From the NCBI RefSeq assembly GCF_001632365.1, contig NW_024468512.1, forward strand, positions 143,162-207,161: a DNA stretch of 64,000 nt, written 5' to 3'. The position numbers and the translations under genes were made by a program. Source of the stretch: Laetiporus sulphureus 93-53 (lineage: Eukaryota; Basidiomycota; Agaricomycetes; Polyporales; Laetiporaceae). Below the pieces are notes generated by a model. It saw nothing but the letters and a program-made list of their open reading frames with translations, made no database searches and was not told where the DNA came from. Positions 46,147 through 58,350 of the stretch are shown here, one piece after another (positions within the stretch are counted from its first letter, which is position 1; the number at the start of each line of letters is the position of its first letter).

Positions 46147-49100
46147 TCAATGATTGTGTCGATTTCGAGCTTTCTTCTCGGCCTCGCGACACAGCCGACT
46201 GGCATTGTCGATAGCTTGCATCCAGAGCTGACAATCCCGTGCCGACGTTGATCGCAATGCTATAGCATCACCGCCTCGAGGATAAGCTATAGACACCTTG
46301 AACGTGAGGTCGTCTACAAAATCATATAAGAGTTTCAGTCGGCTTGAAAACATTATTTGCTCATTACCTCTGTGTCCTGGGACTTCCTGCACGTGCACAG
46401 CAGCGAGAGGGATTGGCTGAAGATGCTATGTTAACAAAGGAGGAAGGACGTTTCAAGTAAGGAACTTCTCATACCGTGCGATATAGATGCTTCGCCCCCT
46501 CTTCGGTGAGAACCAAGATATCGCTGCAGAGGAACACGCGGAGTTTACGTCCACTCTTAGCTTTCATTAGCGTGCCTTCCTTTAACAGCTTCCTGGCTCC
46601 CATGTAACGAGTCGGTTCCGTCAGATCGAGACGGCTTCGTCGTGATAACAATACGTCAGCATTGGACGAGATAATATTGGACCCTCCCTCACCCTTGACC
46701 TATCCATAGATCCTTGGATAACATCTTCAACCTCTCGCGTCCTTCTTGCTCTCGGATGGTTTCATTAATGTGTTCCAGGATTTTCTCTGCGATTTCCAAC
46801 GCACGCCCTATCCGGTCGCGGTCATCGGTCGCCTCGGTGTAGTGCAGGATCTGCTGCAGTCAGAGTCGATGTTCAAGGTAGAGAGCTGAACTCGCTTACC
46901 TGACGTATCAGCAGTGGATAGCGGGTGATTCGTTGCACTACGCAAGCATTCAGCGGAACATACTTTCAGTGAAGATTCAGTCTTGACATACTGGGCACGA
47001 GCAGATAGCTGGACAAGTCCAGGTTCCGGGCAGTGGGGTCATCTCGAAGGCGCTACAATTTGGCACATGTCAATTGTTGCTCCGGTCCGCCCTTATCTTA
47101 GAAACACGAACCCGGAGACGTATTGCCAAGTCCTCGTCGGATTCTCTCAATGATTGCAACACCTTTAGCGCAGTTGACTGATTCACGCAATACTCCTAGA
47201 AAATCAATTGAGTCGCTCGCACTTGTAAGACATACGAACCAACTGATCGTACCACATATACGCCCATTTCGGACATGTTCTTCTTGAGAATATCGCCGAT
47301 CTTGTCCACATACAGCCGACATTCCTTCTGTCTCTCCTCAAGCGAACTCAAGAACGTCTGCGACGGAATCAAATGTCAGCTGCTGAACGCTTCAACCAAA
47401 TAGACCGTACTGTATTCGTGAGGAGGATGTCCTCAACGTTGGCGAAGATCACCCTAATCGCTTTCTCATCAAGAATATCCATCAGTTTGGCGTAGAAATG
47501 CTATTTCAACTATTGTCAGCATGTCTATGCAAAGCCAGTCGCTTGTAGGCTTACTTCAACAATGAGTTGAAGATCCCGAACGTAGGCAGCTTCTGTAGTG
47601 ATTAGTTCAAATATGGCCTGGCGATCAAAATGTATATATTAGGTTCACGTTTCGCTAGCGCTTAATGATGACGCACCTCCTGACGACGACGTTCCTTCAC
47701 CGGTATCTCTTCCAATGCAGATTTGTCGACGAGACTAGCCCAGGACTTGACTTGCGTCAGGTGCGAAATCCACGATAAAGAACGCCTACTTACTGAGCCA
47801 AACGCCGCTTCAGACTCATTCGGACCAGGCGAGCTAGGCTCCTTAGCGACTATAGGTCCTGATATAACCGGCATAGTGCGAGTCCCCCCATCTTCGGCCG
47901 GTGTCTTGCTACGACCAAATAGGCTAAAGAAATGCTGAGCCGTAGACCAACCGTCGGGCTCAGTGGATGGACTCCTGGTCACAGACAACGCTGATGCGGT
48001 GGGACTTGGCACAGACAGACCGCTCTCCATAGATGCCATGGACAGCATGGAGAGACGATTCGTAGTCGAATTTGCCTGCTTGAATGCTTCGTATCGTTCG
48101 AACGCATCATCTAAACGCAACGAATTGTCAATCTCTTCGCCTTCACGGGCATGCGGCAGGTCCCTGTTTGAGGAATGTGCGCTGCCTGGCGACCGATCGG
48201 GAACAGCAGGCGGTGGACGACGCTTGCGGCTTCTCGGTCGCACAGGACGCCGAGGCGGCTTCACGTCTGACTTGAAGATGAATCCAGCAGCCTCTAGCAC
48301 ACGTTGACGTTCAAGCTCTCGTGCTTCACGTTCCGCAGCGCGTACTTCGCCACTTAGGTCTTCAGTTTCTTCATCAGGATCAGATTCTGATGAAGAATCA
48401 TAATCAGAGCTAGACACGGTACTACCGCTCTCGTCGTTATCTTCAGCACCACTTGATGGAGACTTTGGCATGGACTGCTCAAGTTCAGACGGTGGCGAAA
48501 CGCGAGCAGCGCCAGGCGCAAAACCTTGACTGACCGCGGGCAGCCTTCCGATTGGTTCGGATGCTGAAGGAGCGGCGACGGTAAATTGTCAATCCAATTA
48601 CGCAAAAGGTGAGATACATGTAGAAAGAAAACGCGAGATTACTTTAGTCTGCCAGCATTGTATACGCGGAAGCGCAGAAGAGGACGGACTGGTGAACTAA
48701 CCCTCAAGGAGTTCAAGGTATCCCGCAGGGACGATGAACACGACACCGCCCTGCTCAGCCTTCCACCAGTCAGTCTCGCTGTGATCTACGATGGTCAACT
48801 CATCACCCTCGGAGAAGGGCAGTTCGTCAGAGCTGTTGCCTTCGTAAGAGTACAGAGCCTTCCCTTTGGCTGTCAAGTTGCGTATCAGGACTAATTGTTC
48901 AGCAAACGTGTAGACAAAGCGCACCTTGCTGTACTCTCTCGACATAGGTCTTGGGGAAGAAACCTGCCTTGCCATCTCGGACAAGCGTTCCGTACCACCA
49001 ATCGCCCCCAGATTTACTTGGATGTGCTGTTAGTATGAGATTTTCCGCAAATGCTGTAGAAAGATGTTAGAATCAAAGCTATTAATTGAAAAGGGAAAAC

Positions 49101-52100
49101 GAATATGTACAGAGATCCTCGGCGCGCTGGCCTTCATAAGGGTATAACGAACGGACGCGATATTCTGCGAAGGATCAGTAAGGTGAGCTTATGTTTGCAT
49201 TAGACAGCTCACCGATGGATCGATCCACATCAGCCAGAGGGTCTTCAGCCGCTTCAACTTGGATTGATGGTACAGCAGCAGCGTGCGACTCCTCATCCTC
49301 CTCCTCCTCTTGCATCGCAGGCAAGTGCTCGTGATGTACTGCACCTCCATCTGCAGCCAATCCAGCGTACCAATCAACGGATTGTCTGTTGCTTGATTTG
49401 GACTGCGAAGTCATGTCAGACAACGCCGGCATCATCGGCATTCCTGCATAAGCCTGAGGAGGGGAAGGAAACCTCGGAGCAGCGCTGATATGCTCGGGGG
49501 ATGGAGTACCACCCAGAACCTTTCCGGAGACAGGCGCAGCACTGCGGTCATTGGTCTGCGCCTTCCTCAACTTAGCCCCGTGTTGGATCGCACTCAGCAA
49601 CGCGTTACGGTCACCGGTGGGTGCAGGGACCGCGACCGCGGCGGGGGCTGCAGGAGGCGGTGGGGCTACTGGTACCGGCGGAGCCATTGGGGGAGGCAGG
49701 ACAATCGCATTATCGGCGGCAAGTGAAGCGGACGGCGGTGGAGGCGGGGGCGGGGGAGGAGCAGGAGATGACAGTTGTTGCTGCGTCTGTGCCGATGGGT
49801 TGCTCATTGCAGCAGCCGACTGCGGGCGAGACGGTGGCAACATACTACCGAACAATTGTTGCGCTAGTTTGTCACGCGTTGCACGTGAGGAATCAATCTC
49901 ATCGTCACTGCTATCGTCGTTGTCCTTCTCTTCGACATCCTCCCAGTCTTCGTCGCTCTCACCAGGCGCAGTGTGATAACTGGCCTTGACAGCCCGTGGA
50001 GCAGGGCTCCTTGACGGTGGTGGCACAGAAGCAGCACGCGGCGGAGCGACAGCGGGAGGCGCAGGAGGGACGGCAGGAGGCATAGGAGGGACAGCAGGAG
50101 ATACTGCTGGGGAGGCAGCAGCCTGAGGCTTGAAGAACGGATTATGGCTTCCATTGGCTGCAGGAGTCGCCGGCGAGCCTGCCGCTCCCGGGCTTTCTTT
50201 CATCAAACGACTAAAAGGATTGGTCGCGGACTTGTCAATTGAGGGCGTCGATGTGTGTGAGCTTACGGCAGGCGCCGGCGGAGGAGGAGGCGGGGGAGGC
50301 GGGGAAGCAACAGCAAAGGTCTGCTGGACGGGCGCGGGCGGTGGAAGTGCTGGTGCAGGAGGTGCGACGGCAGGAGGCGATACTACTGTCGGCGGAGGAG
50401 ATGTCAACTTGGCCTCGAACATGCGTCGTCTCGCCTGATACTCCTCTTCAGCCCGTTTTGCCTCTTCCTCCTCCTTCTCGAGCTGGCGCAACCGCTCCAG
50501 GCGTTCCTCGCGTTGCTTGCGCAATGCTTCTTCACGTGCACGGATTTGTTGTTCCTCGGCATCCAGCTGAGGCGGGCCAGGTACAGGCATGGAAGGCGCA
50601 GCAGGCGGAGGGGCTGGAGCTGGAGGAGTAGCACGAGCGGCGGGAGCACGAGATGCAAAAGCCTTCCTGGGAGGAGGGGGTGCCGGAGCTCTCGGCTTGG
50701 GAGGCGGAGGTGTTGGCTTAGGCGTGGGCACCTGCGAGACAGGCGGAGGAGGTGCAGGGACCGCCGGCGCAGGAGAAGCCTTGCCTGCGCCCTCTCTTTC
50801 GAGACGCTCCCTACGGGTACGTTCGCGTTCCTCAGCCTCCTTCTCAGCAGCACGTGCTTTCTCTTCTGCCTCCATCTTGTCGCGAACCAGCCGGTCTTCA
50901 ACGGTCGTGTCCAGCTTCGGCGAAGGCGTCCCTGCGCCAACGACTCCAAGAGCCGCCATCCGTTCCTGCATACGTCGTTGCGCCTCAGCACGAATATATG
51001 CTTGACGTTCCTCGGGAGTCATATTCTTCGTAGCCGGGGCTGGCGACTTCGATGGAATAGGAGCAGGTGGTGGTTTGCTGATTGCACTTGAAGGAGGAGC
51101 AGAGGGCGGGGCTGGAGGCGGCGATCGAACGGCAGGAGGGCTACGAGGACGGTCATAGTCGCGTCCATGGTCCCGATCCCTGTCACGTCCATAGTCCCTA
51201 TCCCGATCGCGCTCGTAGCCCTTATCCCTGTCGCGTTCATAATCCCTATCCCTGTTGCGAGAATACGGTCGCCTGTCGTAATCCAGGTCTCGGTCGCGTT
51301 CGTCGCGGTCAAACGAGCTTCGGCGATATTCCCTGTCGCTGTCACCGTCATATCGTGAAGACGAATATCGGTCTTCCCTATCGTCATAACGTCCGAACCG
51401 CTCGTTACGCCTGTCCCTTTCACGAGCCCACTCCCGCTTTTCTCGAGCTCTCTTCTCCTCTCTATCCTTGATCTTCCCTTCCAGTTCCGGGATACGCTCG
51501 TGCATGAGCTTCATAAGCTCCCTCTCCAGCTTGCGACGCTCCTCATCCTTGGCGACGCTCCTCGGGCCCCTGGACACATACTCCAAGTCTTCCTTGACAC
51601 GATTAACCTTATACCGGAGGTCTGACATCTCACGTTCAAGAGCCTCGTCCTCCGCTGTTCGGGACGCATTCTCTTCAGCCGAGCGATCGAGCATCCTAGC
51701 CGTGTTCTCCAGTTGCCGCTTCATGTCGTCCAGGTCTGCTGCCGGATTCTCGCTCTCGCTGTGCGTCCGTATGGCATTGCGATCTACATGGCGTGAACGA
51801 GGCTGGTAAAACCCACCAGGAGGACTCTCATCGTTGTACTTGTAGACAGTCGCGTCCTGCCTGCCGCCTGCGCCTGGAGCGGATGTGCTGAGGAATGAAC
51901 GCTCCTTGAGTTTCGAGACAGGTGAGTCGATGTTCGACGGGGAGCGTCCCCGTGTATCGTTCTTAAGAATGTCCTTCAGTAAGTTGACTGATGTGTCAAG
52001 GTCCCTGTGCGATGGTGGAACGAGCTCAGGAGGAAGCTCATCAGGAATATCGTTACCGTTCAGTCCTGATGATATACACATATGAACAGCGATTCATACG

Positions 52101-53017
52101 TAGCGCCTGGATCACGACGTACTTCGATAGATGAGGCCCATCGCGACATGAAACTCGGCGAGGTTCAGTTTGCCACGGTTATCAGCATCAGCAAGAGCCC
52201 TAACAGGAATTCAGAAAAATAAATGATGCATGTAGCAAGGTCACACTCACCAGACCTTAGCCAAGTCGTTCTTGTCAAGACCACTCTGCCCGAACACCTC
52301 GAGTGCAGTCTGACCACTGATGAAACCCGTGCCCTGCACATCCCATGCCCTGAAGATCTGGTCATAGTTCTTCTTCTCAGCTTTAGACAACGCCCACGGA
52401 ATCTTCGGTGTCGCGTTGCCACGCTGTGCCTGGTTGTGTTGCTGGAATGACTGCTGGAGCGACATGTCACCTTGCTGCGGCAGCTGAGGCATACCCGCCG
52501 GATTGTATGGCATTGACGGATTAGCAGGAAGAAAAGTGGTCGACATCATCTGCAACCGCGGGTCAACGAAGCCTGTGACTTGAGGAACAAGCGGGCGCAT
52601 TCCGCCGCCAGCGAAGCCTGTGGGCTGCGTGGTTAGCGGCGAAGCCGACATAAAGCGGCTTGCGGCCTGCTGTTGCGGAACGCCCATAAAGCCTTGTGCA
52701 TTCTGTTGTTGGAACTGCGATGGAACGGGAGGCGGAGGCGGGCGCTGCTGGAATGTACCCGCAGCACCAGGGAACCCTGTCTGCTGAGATATAAACCCCG
52801 TTTGCTGAGGTGGAAATCCAGTCTGCTGAGGTTGTTGAAAGCCCGACACGCCTGGAAATCCTGTCTGCTGAGGTTGCTGGAAACCCGACGGTCGCTGGCC
52901 AGGAAAGCCGGCGGGCTGCGGTGCGAGCCCTGGGCTAGCCTGGAAACCTTGTTGGTATTGCTGAGGATTGTACCCCGTCTGCATGGGGTACTGGAACCCC
53001 TGGCCCCATTGCGCCAT
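46147..53017 (-). CDS. CIN1: intersectin-like endocytic scaffold and Rho-family GEF (Cin1 type)
   Basis: Eighteen exons: complement(join(46147..46313,46368..46416,46475..46634,46693..46850,46900..46937,46992..47052,47112..47195,47253..47357,47411..47500,47555..47617,47677..47745,47794..48563,48702..48869,48925..49053,49111..49164,49213..52065,52123..52199,52251..53017)), 1953 residues; every phase closes. Order: Gln/Gly/Pro-rich N-terminus with TGF repeats, one EH domain (about 208-300), coiled coil (390-510), Arg/Asp repeat (533-586), long polyproline region, a WH2 actin motif (LLSAIQHGAKLRKA, about 1100), SH3-1 (1234-1290), SH3-2 (1295-1350), acidic Ser-rich linker, DH (1630-1829, with RITRYPLLIRQILHYTEATD) and PH (1840-1953). 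It links cargo, actin nucleation and a Cdc42/Rho GTPase in one chain, as Cryptococcus Cin1 does; ascomycetes split these jobs between Pan1 and others. Exons at 47746, 46692 and 46417 have alternative acceptors a few codons away. Confidence 0.95.
51150..51320 (-). repeat. Arg-Asp/Arg-Glu codon repeat inside the intersectin gene
   Basis: Imperfect tandem hexanucleotide-type units encode alternating Arg-Asp, Arg-Glu, Arg-Asp-Tyr segments such as DRDYERDRDKGYERDRDRD. It is a low-complexity, highly charged tract of about 55 residues between the coiled coil and the polyproline region. Such tracts often vary in length between strains. Confidence 0.8.
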
Positions 53018-54628
53018 GGAAGGCGATGATGTGGTAGAGAGTGTTGGCGATTGAAGGTAGTGGTAGACGATGGGGGCGGAGTCGACCGTAATTGGGCGCT
53101 ACTTAAATTACTAAATATTGGGATAAGTGAACCTTTTTACGGGCTCAGAGCGCCGCCGACAGTACGTATGTACGACGAGGAAGGGACTTCTGACCGCGGC
53201 GACCTACTATCATTTGTTGAGTCAATCAAGGGAGTTTGGTGCAGCTTATTGCACAGGAAAGGTGCAAAATGGGCCTTCTCCGAGCCTTTTTCCAAAAGCT
53301 GACGGGAAATGTTGAACCGTTATTCAAGTCACAGGCTGTAGTAACTGCGCATGTGTACGGAGAAAGAGGCAAAAGGCAGCATGCATTGACTGCTACGGGA
53401 TTTCTGTCTGTCCCCGAGTTTGAACTCATAGCGGAAAACCATGTTCACCTCTCTTCGCTCCGATGAAGTATATTCTTATGTAACGTAATGGCAATGTTGC
53501 GGACATCGGTGCAGCACCCAAAAAAGCGAAGACGCAAAGGAGCATGAGCAGGATATAATTGCATATATTTGTGCAGGAACTATGTATGACAGCAGTGCAT
53601 TGAATCATAGCTACACTTCGTGAAAGCATCATACAAAGCATGGTCAACAGAGATATTCATGCACGAGTAAAACCCATGCATTGACTGTGAAAGCAAATCA
53701 TGAATCAGTTTACACTCTAAGCCTGCATGAGACATCAAATCAGAGAACCGCGTCTCGACAAGCGCGTCTTTCCTTGCGGAAAGAGCTATCAGACGGCACT
53801 TCCTAATTGCATTCGGTTTGGGATCATCTCGTACGGTGACAAGGGATGGCGTGATGAAGCATAGATACTCACCTTACCTAACCTGGATGCGTCGCGCACT
53901 GTGCACCTAAGACAAATCGGACATGAACGACACCGATATGTAGCATTGATCAATGGCAGTCCACGGTCAAGATACTATAGTGGAAATGTCGTTAGCATCA
54001 CGGCCAGACAATGAAGACAGAAGATAATCAGAGGTGCAAAATTGTTTGGCTAGTTGCTCTGCCTTCTCGTCACAGCTCCTCAAAGCTAACGACTGGGGCG
54101 GCAGCGATCTCATCATTTCGGTGCACAAGAGCTCTCCACTCACCCTTTCTATCATTGTAAAAGCACAAGAACCGCAGAGAAAGAGAACATATACGACAAC
54201 CGATACTCCTTGGTTAACGGTGAGCAGCAGGACGAGAGGGGGGAAGGAACGCGTTAACGACCGGAACGCGCTCAGCGAGAAATTTAAGAAGGTGAAGAAT
54301 CACCACGTGACCACGATCTTCAAGCGCGTATATTCAGCCACCCACTCTTCCGCGTACTGCCACAGCTCCTCAGAAAGCGTTTTAAACGACTCGAAAGGTA
54401 GACGAAACTTGCGCCAAGGTCACTTCATCCGAATACACTCGGTTCAGACCAGTGGATTATCAGCTACTGCGACGATACTCGCCGCATTTATAGTCTCAAG
54501 GTGCGCGCCAACTGCGACGTATACAAGCGCAGCAAACGAATCGTAAGCTCTCCCGGGTGTAGCTATATTGTGCTTGTAAACCAGACTCGTCGTTGATCGA
54601 GCGATCATGGCAGATTCCTCCGCTAGCC
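53018..54628. other. 1.6-kb divergent intergenic region, intersectin and CDC73
   Basis: Lies between two divergent start codons. A 170-codon plus-strand frame (54034-54546) has no domain and sits where the CDC73 promoter should be; I do not call it a gene. No tRNA, repeat or transposon features were found. Confidence 0.5.
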
Positions 54629-56320
54629 ATGGCTACTACCACAGATCCTCTACTGGCGTTCCGTCAGGCAATCGAGTCGCGGACCGACATTACATACACC
54701 AAGGACTCCGAACCGACAAGCTCATTGGCGGCAGCAACTCACATTGTTCTTTCGCCGACGCTTTCACTACCCAAGAACACACCGACAAGACTGCGAAAAC
54801 CAGGCTCAACGTCTACTGATCCCGCCTCCAAACCGCAAGACTTCTTCTCCTTGGAAGCGGTATACTTAGCATGGCTGCTGAGAGAGGCATCCGGTGCTGA
54901 GTATATGAAGCAAGCGCGAGAGAATGGACTCGCTGTCGGTTTTGTAAGTGTGACAGAGCGGAAGAACGTGGTGGATTGGTTAGAGGAAAGGACAGACAAG
55001 CTTAGCAACATCATCCCACTGGCTTGTAAGTATAGTTTTGTTTCCCTTCGTGCCGCGACTGACAGTTCTGGCCTAATGCAGCAGAGTCAACGACACCGCC
55101 AGGTACACCGCCGCAGCTCCGGTCGTCGACATCCCTTCCCTCCACTTCGTTCACATCCAAGGGTGTTGATCTCTCAGGGTCTTTGAAGCGGCGATATGTT
55201 GCAGATGCCGAAGACATCGAGGTGGTTAAGAAAATTAAGCAGAATGAGATTGAACTGCAAGACCGGAATACCGTTCTGCGAGGAATCAAGCCTAACGTCC
55301 GTACAGGAAGCTGTTCTTCTGACATTTTTCCCTAATGTGTTCTCCCTTTACAGAACTTCTCAGCTGTCCGCAGCGCGTTCACGGAGAAATTGAAGAAACT
55401 GAAGGAAGCTAGCAAGGGAGGCGTCGCCGCAGCGGCAGCGGCAGTTACACCAGGTCAGCGGTTGGCTTCAAGATCAAAATTCACATCGTTACTCACTTTA
55501 CCCGTCCAATAACAGATCCCAAGATGCAAGCGCGCAAACAAAGCACGCACCACAGTATTCCTTTTCGCGTCCACTCGCTAACATATGCAACCCATAGAGA
55601 ACCAGTTTCCCATTATCATGATATCATCCTCTCCCACTGCACTCATCACCATGCACAACGTAAAGCGGTTCCTGCAGGAAGCTGTCTTCGAGCCGTCACA
55701 AGAGGCACGAGCACGCGCCGCTGCAGAGGGCAATACGCGTCCAGAAGACCTCATCATCATCTACCGCAAACGCACCACGATCGATCCCTCAGGACGTGAG
55801 ACAGAGACGCAAGCACGGTGCGTGGCCGTAAATCTATTGTCTATGCAGTGCTTGTGAGATTGACGCTCGGCGATAGGTACTTCGTCGTGGACAGCACGGA
55901 GGCGCTCGCGAAGTTCGGCGCGGACGCGTGGGACCGTGTAGTCTGTGTGATGACTACTGGCCAAGCGTGGCAGTTCAGGCCATACAAGTGGAGCGAACCC
56001 AAGACCCTCTTCCATCATGGTGCGTGGCGAGGCGGTGTGCTCACGCAAGCCGGTGTGCTAACTTGCACGCATGGAATCTTCAGTAAAGGGCATCTATGTG
56101 TCATGGACAAACGATCCGCCCAACCCCAAGATCAAGGACTGGAATGTCACCGAACTGAAGGTCCGTTTCTGTTCTTCAAATGCAGCCGAAGATTTTTGGC
56201 TCATTGTCGTCTCAGATCGATCAGCACAGACGTCACGTCGACAAGTCCGTGGTGGCTCATTTTTGGAAAACATTGGACTCGTGGACGATGATGCATAAGC
56301 CATGGCTAATGCAAGGCTGA
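54629..56320 (+). CDS. CDC73: Paf1 complex subunit Cdc73 (parafibromin)
   Basis: Eight exons: join(54629..55025,55082..55296,55354..55453,55516..55554,55598..55817,55877..56019,56084..56160,56216..56320), 431 residues. The N-terminus MATTTDPLLAFRQAIESR and the DFFSLEAVYLAWLL helix match Cdc73. The conserved C-terminal Ras-like domain starts at FPIIMISSSPTALITMHNVK and runs through DRVVCVMTTGQAWQF to RRHVDKSVVAHFWKTLD. Cdc73 binds RNA polymerase II and promotes elongation and histone H2B/H3 marking. The last splice (56160/56216) matters: reading through gives a different end without family similarity. Exon 4 is only 39 nt and intron 4 only 43 nt. An out-of-frame ATG lies 22 bases before the start. 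Confidence 0.93.
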
Positions 56321-56395
56321 TGCATTCTAAGCGACATGGCGACTGTTATGCTTTGTCTTGCTCTGCTTTTCTTGTCATGTTATGTACACTGTATG

Positions 56396-57735
56396 CTATG
56401 TCCGTGCTATGTCTTTGGGCGTGTCCAGGGAAGTTGACATTGATACGAGCTCGGTGAGGTCAGATATATCATGCGATGCGACAGGGGTATAAGTGTTCGA
56501 CTTGAGGGTATGCTGGGGATTCTGCGCATGAGGAGCATTCGCGCTACTAGGTGTCGACGCCTTGATTTGTTCTATCCGTCCGCCCAAGAGTTTGATGACT
56601 GTGTCTAGACCCAGCAGGACGCCCTCATCGCGACCCTGCCCCGGCAAAATCTTCGTATGAGCGAAATCAATTAATCTGACGATGAAAGGTGGTCCCGGCG
56701 ACTCCGAATCGCTGTCGTCGCCATCATCTTCCTCATCCTCCTCAACCCCCTTCTCACTATCTGCCTCCATGCTCTGGTATTCATGTAGAAGACGCATGCC
56801 CTCGCGAGCACGCTCCCAGTCGGCTTCATAGATGATCAAGAGACTTGCGCCCACCATTCGTACATCCACCTTTGACAGCGCGTCGCGGATCTCCTCCACT
56901 TCGGAGCATATTTCCGTCAACATTGGTATAAGGATATCAGCAGGGAGCCCCGTGCCATGTTCGTGTTTGAACGTTTCGATTTCATTCGACCTGCTCGACG
57001 GGGAAGGCTCTGGTGGTGGTGATGGTGCTTGCGAGTTCGACGGTAAGGGAAAGAAACGTGCAATCCCGTCGGGAAGATCTGCCGGTTTGATAGACTTTCC
57101 ATATATCTTCGGAGTGAAGATTGGCTGGTTTCTTGCGAGATCATAGACCTATATGAGCGCATTAGCGCCATTCAAAAGAGCAGACTTGGCTCGACTTGTC
57201 AGTACCTGGAATCCTGTTAATCGTATGCCTGTCTCCGCGGATGTCGTCTCTCTCGCAACTTTGTCCATGCGTTCCTTCTTCTCCGCTGTTGCATCGTCGT
57301 CGTACAACACGGTCCCAAGTTTGACGTCAAGCACGTTAGGTTTCAAGAATGTGAATGTCAAGTTCTCTAACACGATCGAATGTGCAGAACGCAAGCGAAA
57401 CGGATATAAACACATTGCATATGAAAGTGACAATCTGTAGAAATACACTCATCTTTCTCGTGGTCAGCAACACCCTCTACGGGCTTCACCGACCCGAGGT
57501 CATTCCCATCTGCATCTGGGTCTATCTGACCCTCCAACCTGAGTGTGCCATAGAACTGAGGTACAAAGTCACGGAGGGGCTGAAAGCCTGGGTCGACAGC
57601 GACAGTCTGATAGAACGAGATCTCGTTGGGAAGAGCAGACTTTATTATGAGAGAACCATCTTCAGTAGTTAGGATGCCTGGATGACCGCCGACTTGGGAC
57701 GGTAACAGTGACATGGAAAGAGTGGAAGATAACAT
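56396..57735 (-). CDS. ARG82: inositol polyphosphate (multi)kinase, Arg82/Ipk2 type
   Basis: Three exons: 56396..57148, 57206..about 57366-57410, and about 57474..57735 on the minus strand; the last intron is not resolved. The IPK signature PxxxDxKxG appears as PNVLDVKLG, the SLL motif as GASLLIIYEAD, and the metal site as LIDFAHT. QVGGHPGILTTEDGSLIIKS is the N-terminal ATP-loop region. About 70 residues with a Pro-rich and a second acidic insert (EEDEEDDGDDSDSE) separate the motifs, as in Arg82. The enzyme makes IP4/IP5 from IP3 and affects transcription and phosphate signalling. The start may be the Met at 57735 or 57714. Confidence 0.88.
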
Positions 57736-58059
57736 GGCGATGAGGAAGACATGCGATGTCGGGGATGCTAGGACAGCGATGAGTGTACGCACTGTCGCCG
57801 GGACTGAAAGTTGACGGCGGTCGTTGCAGAGCCATGGCTGTGGCCGCTCGCGCCTGTCTCCGGAGTTTTCGAATGGCGCAGTTCGTGCTGTGACATGTCT
57901 TTTTTATTACACTCGCAGTAATATTGCAATGCAATGGGCATCGCTCGCGCAGGACAGTCGGTGAAGCGAGCAGCACTCAAAGGGGTGGGCGAGCGTTCTG
58001 GCGTGTCCTTGCCTGGATTGAGTTAGCCTGGCTCAGCCGACTTGATCCCGACCACTGCC
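57736..58059. other. short divergent spacer
   Basis: About 320 bases between the inositol kinase start and the next possible ATG on the plus strand. It should contain the kinase promoter. Nothing else is recognisable. Confidence 0.45.
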
Positions 58060-58350
58060 ATGTCTTCCCAGCACGTTCTCAACCACGACGAGAATGTCTA
58101 CATCACCGTCACCGTCTCGCCCTCCTCTCGCTTCATAGAGCATCCTGAAGCTCTGTCGGTCAACCCTGCGCTCACACATCTTGGACCGGTCGGTCAACTG
58201 CGCGACGTGCAGCTGCTCAGCGTGCCTCGGGAGAACTGGCCACGTCTGCAAGGAGAGATCCTCGCTTCACTCAATGGGCTGGACGGAGTGAGGAGGGTGG
58301 ACGTCCAAGACACTCCTCGGACCCGAGTTAAACGTGGTGAGGAGCTGTGA
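58060..58350 (+). CDS. possible small conserved protein
   Basis: A single-exon 96-codon ORF beginning MSSQHVLNHDENVYITVTVS; an in-frame Met six codons earlier is possible. It has a balanced amino-acid composition, an organised alternation of hydrophobic and polar residues (LRDVQLLSVPRENWPRLQGE) and a basic end. I do not recognise a family. Support is codon-like composition and position in an otherwise empty divergent region, so coding status is uncertain. Confidence 0.42.
   Translation: MSSQHVLNHDENVYITVTVSPSSRFIEHPEALSVNPALTHLGPVGQLRDVQLLSVPRENWPRLQGEILASLNGLDGVRRVDVQDTPRTRVKRGEEL

Noticed and set aside
49551..50991. Several Gly/Ala- or Arg-rich ORFs on the plus strand and in other minus-strand frames
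   Set aside because: Shadows of the polyproline region of the intersectin gene; repeated GGX and Arg runs are the complement or shift of Pro codons.
54034..54546. 170-codon ORF upstream of CDC73
   Set aside because: Low-complexity Ser/Thr/Arg composition, no family features, sits in the expected promoter region.
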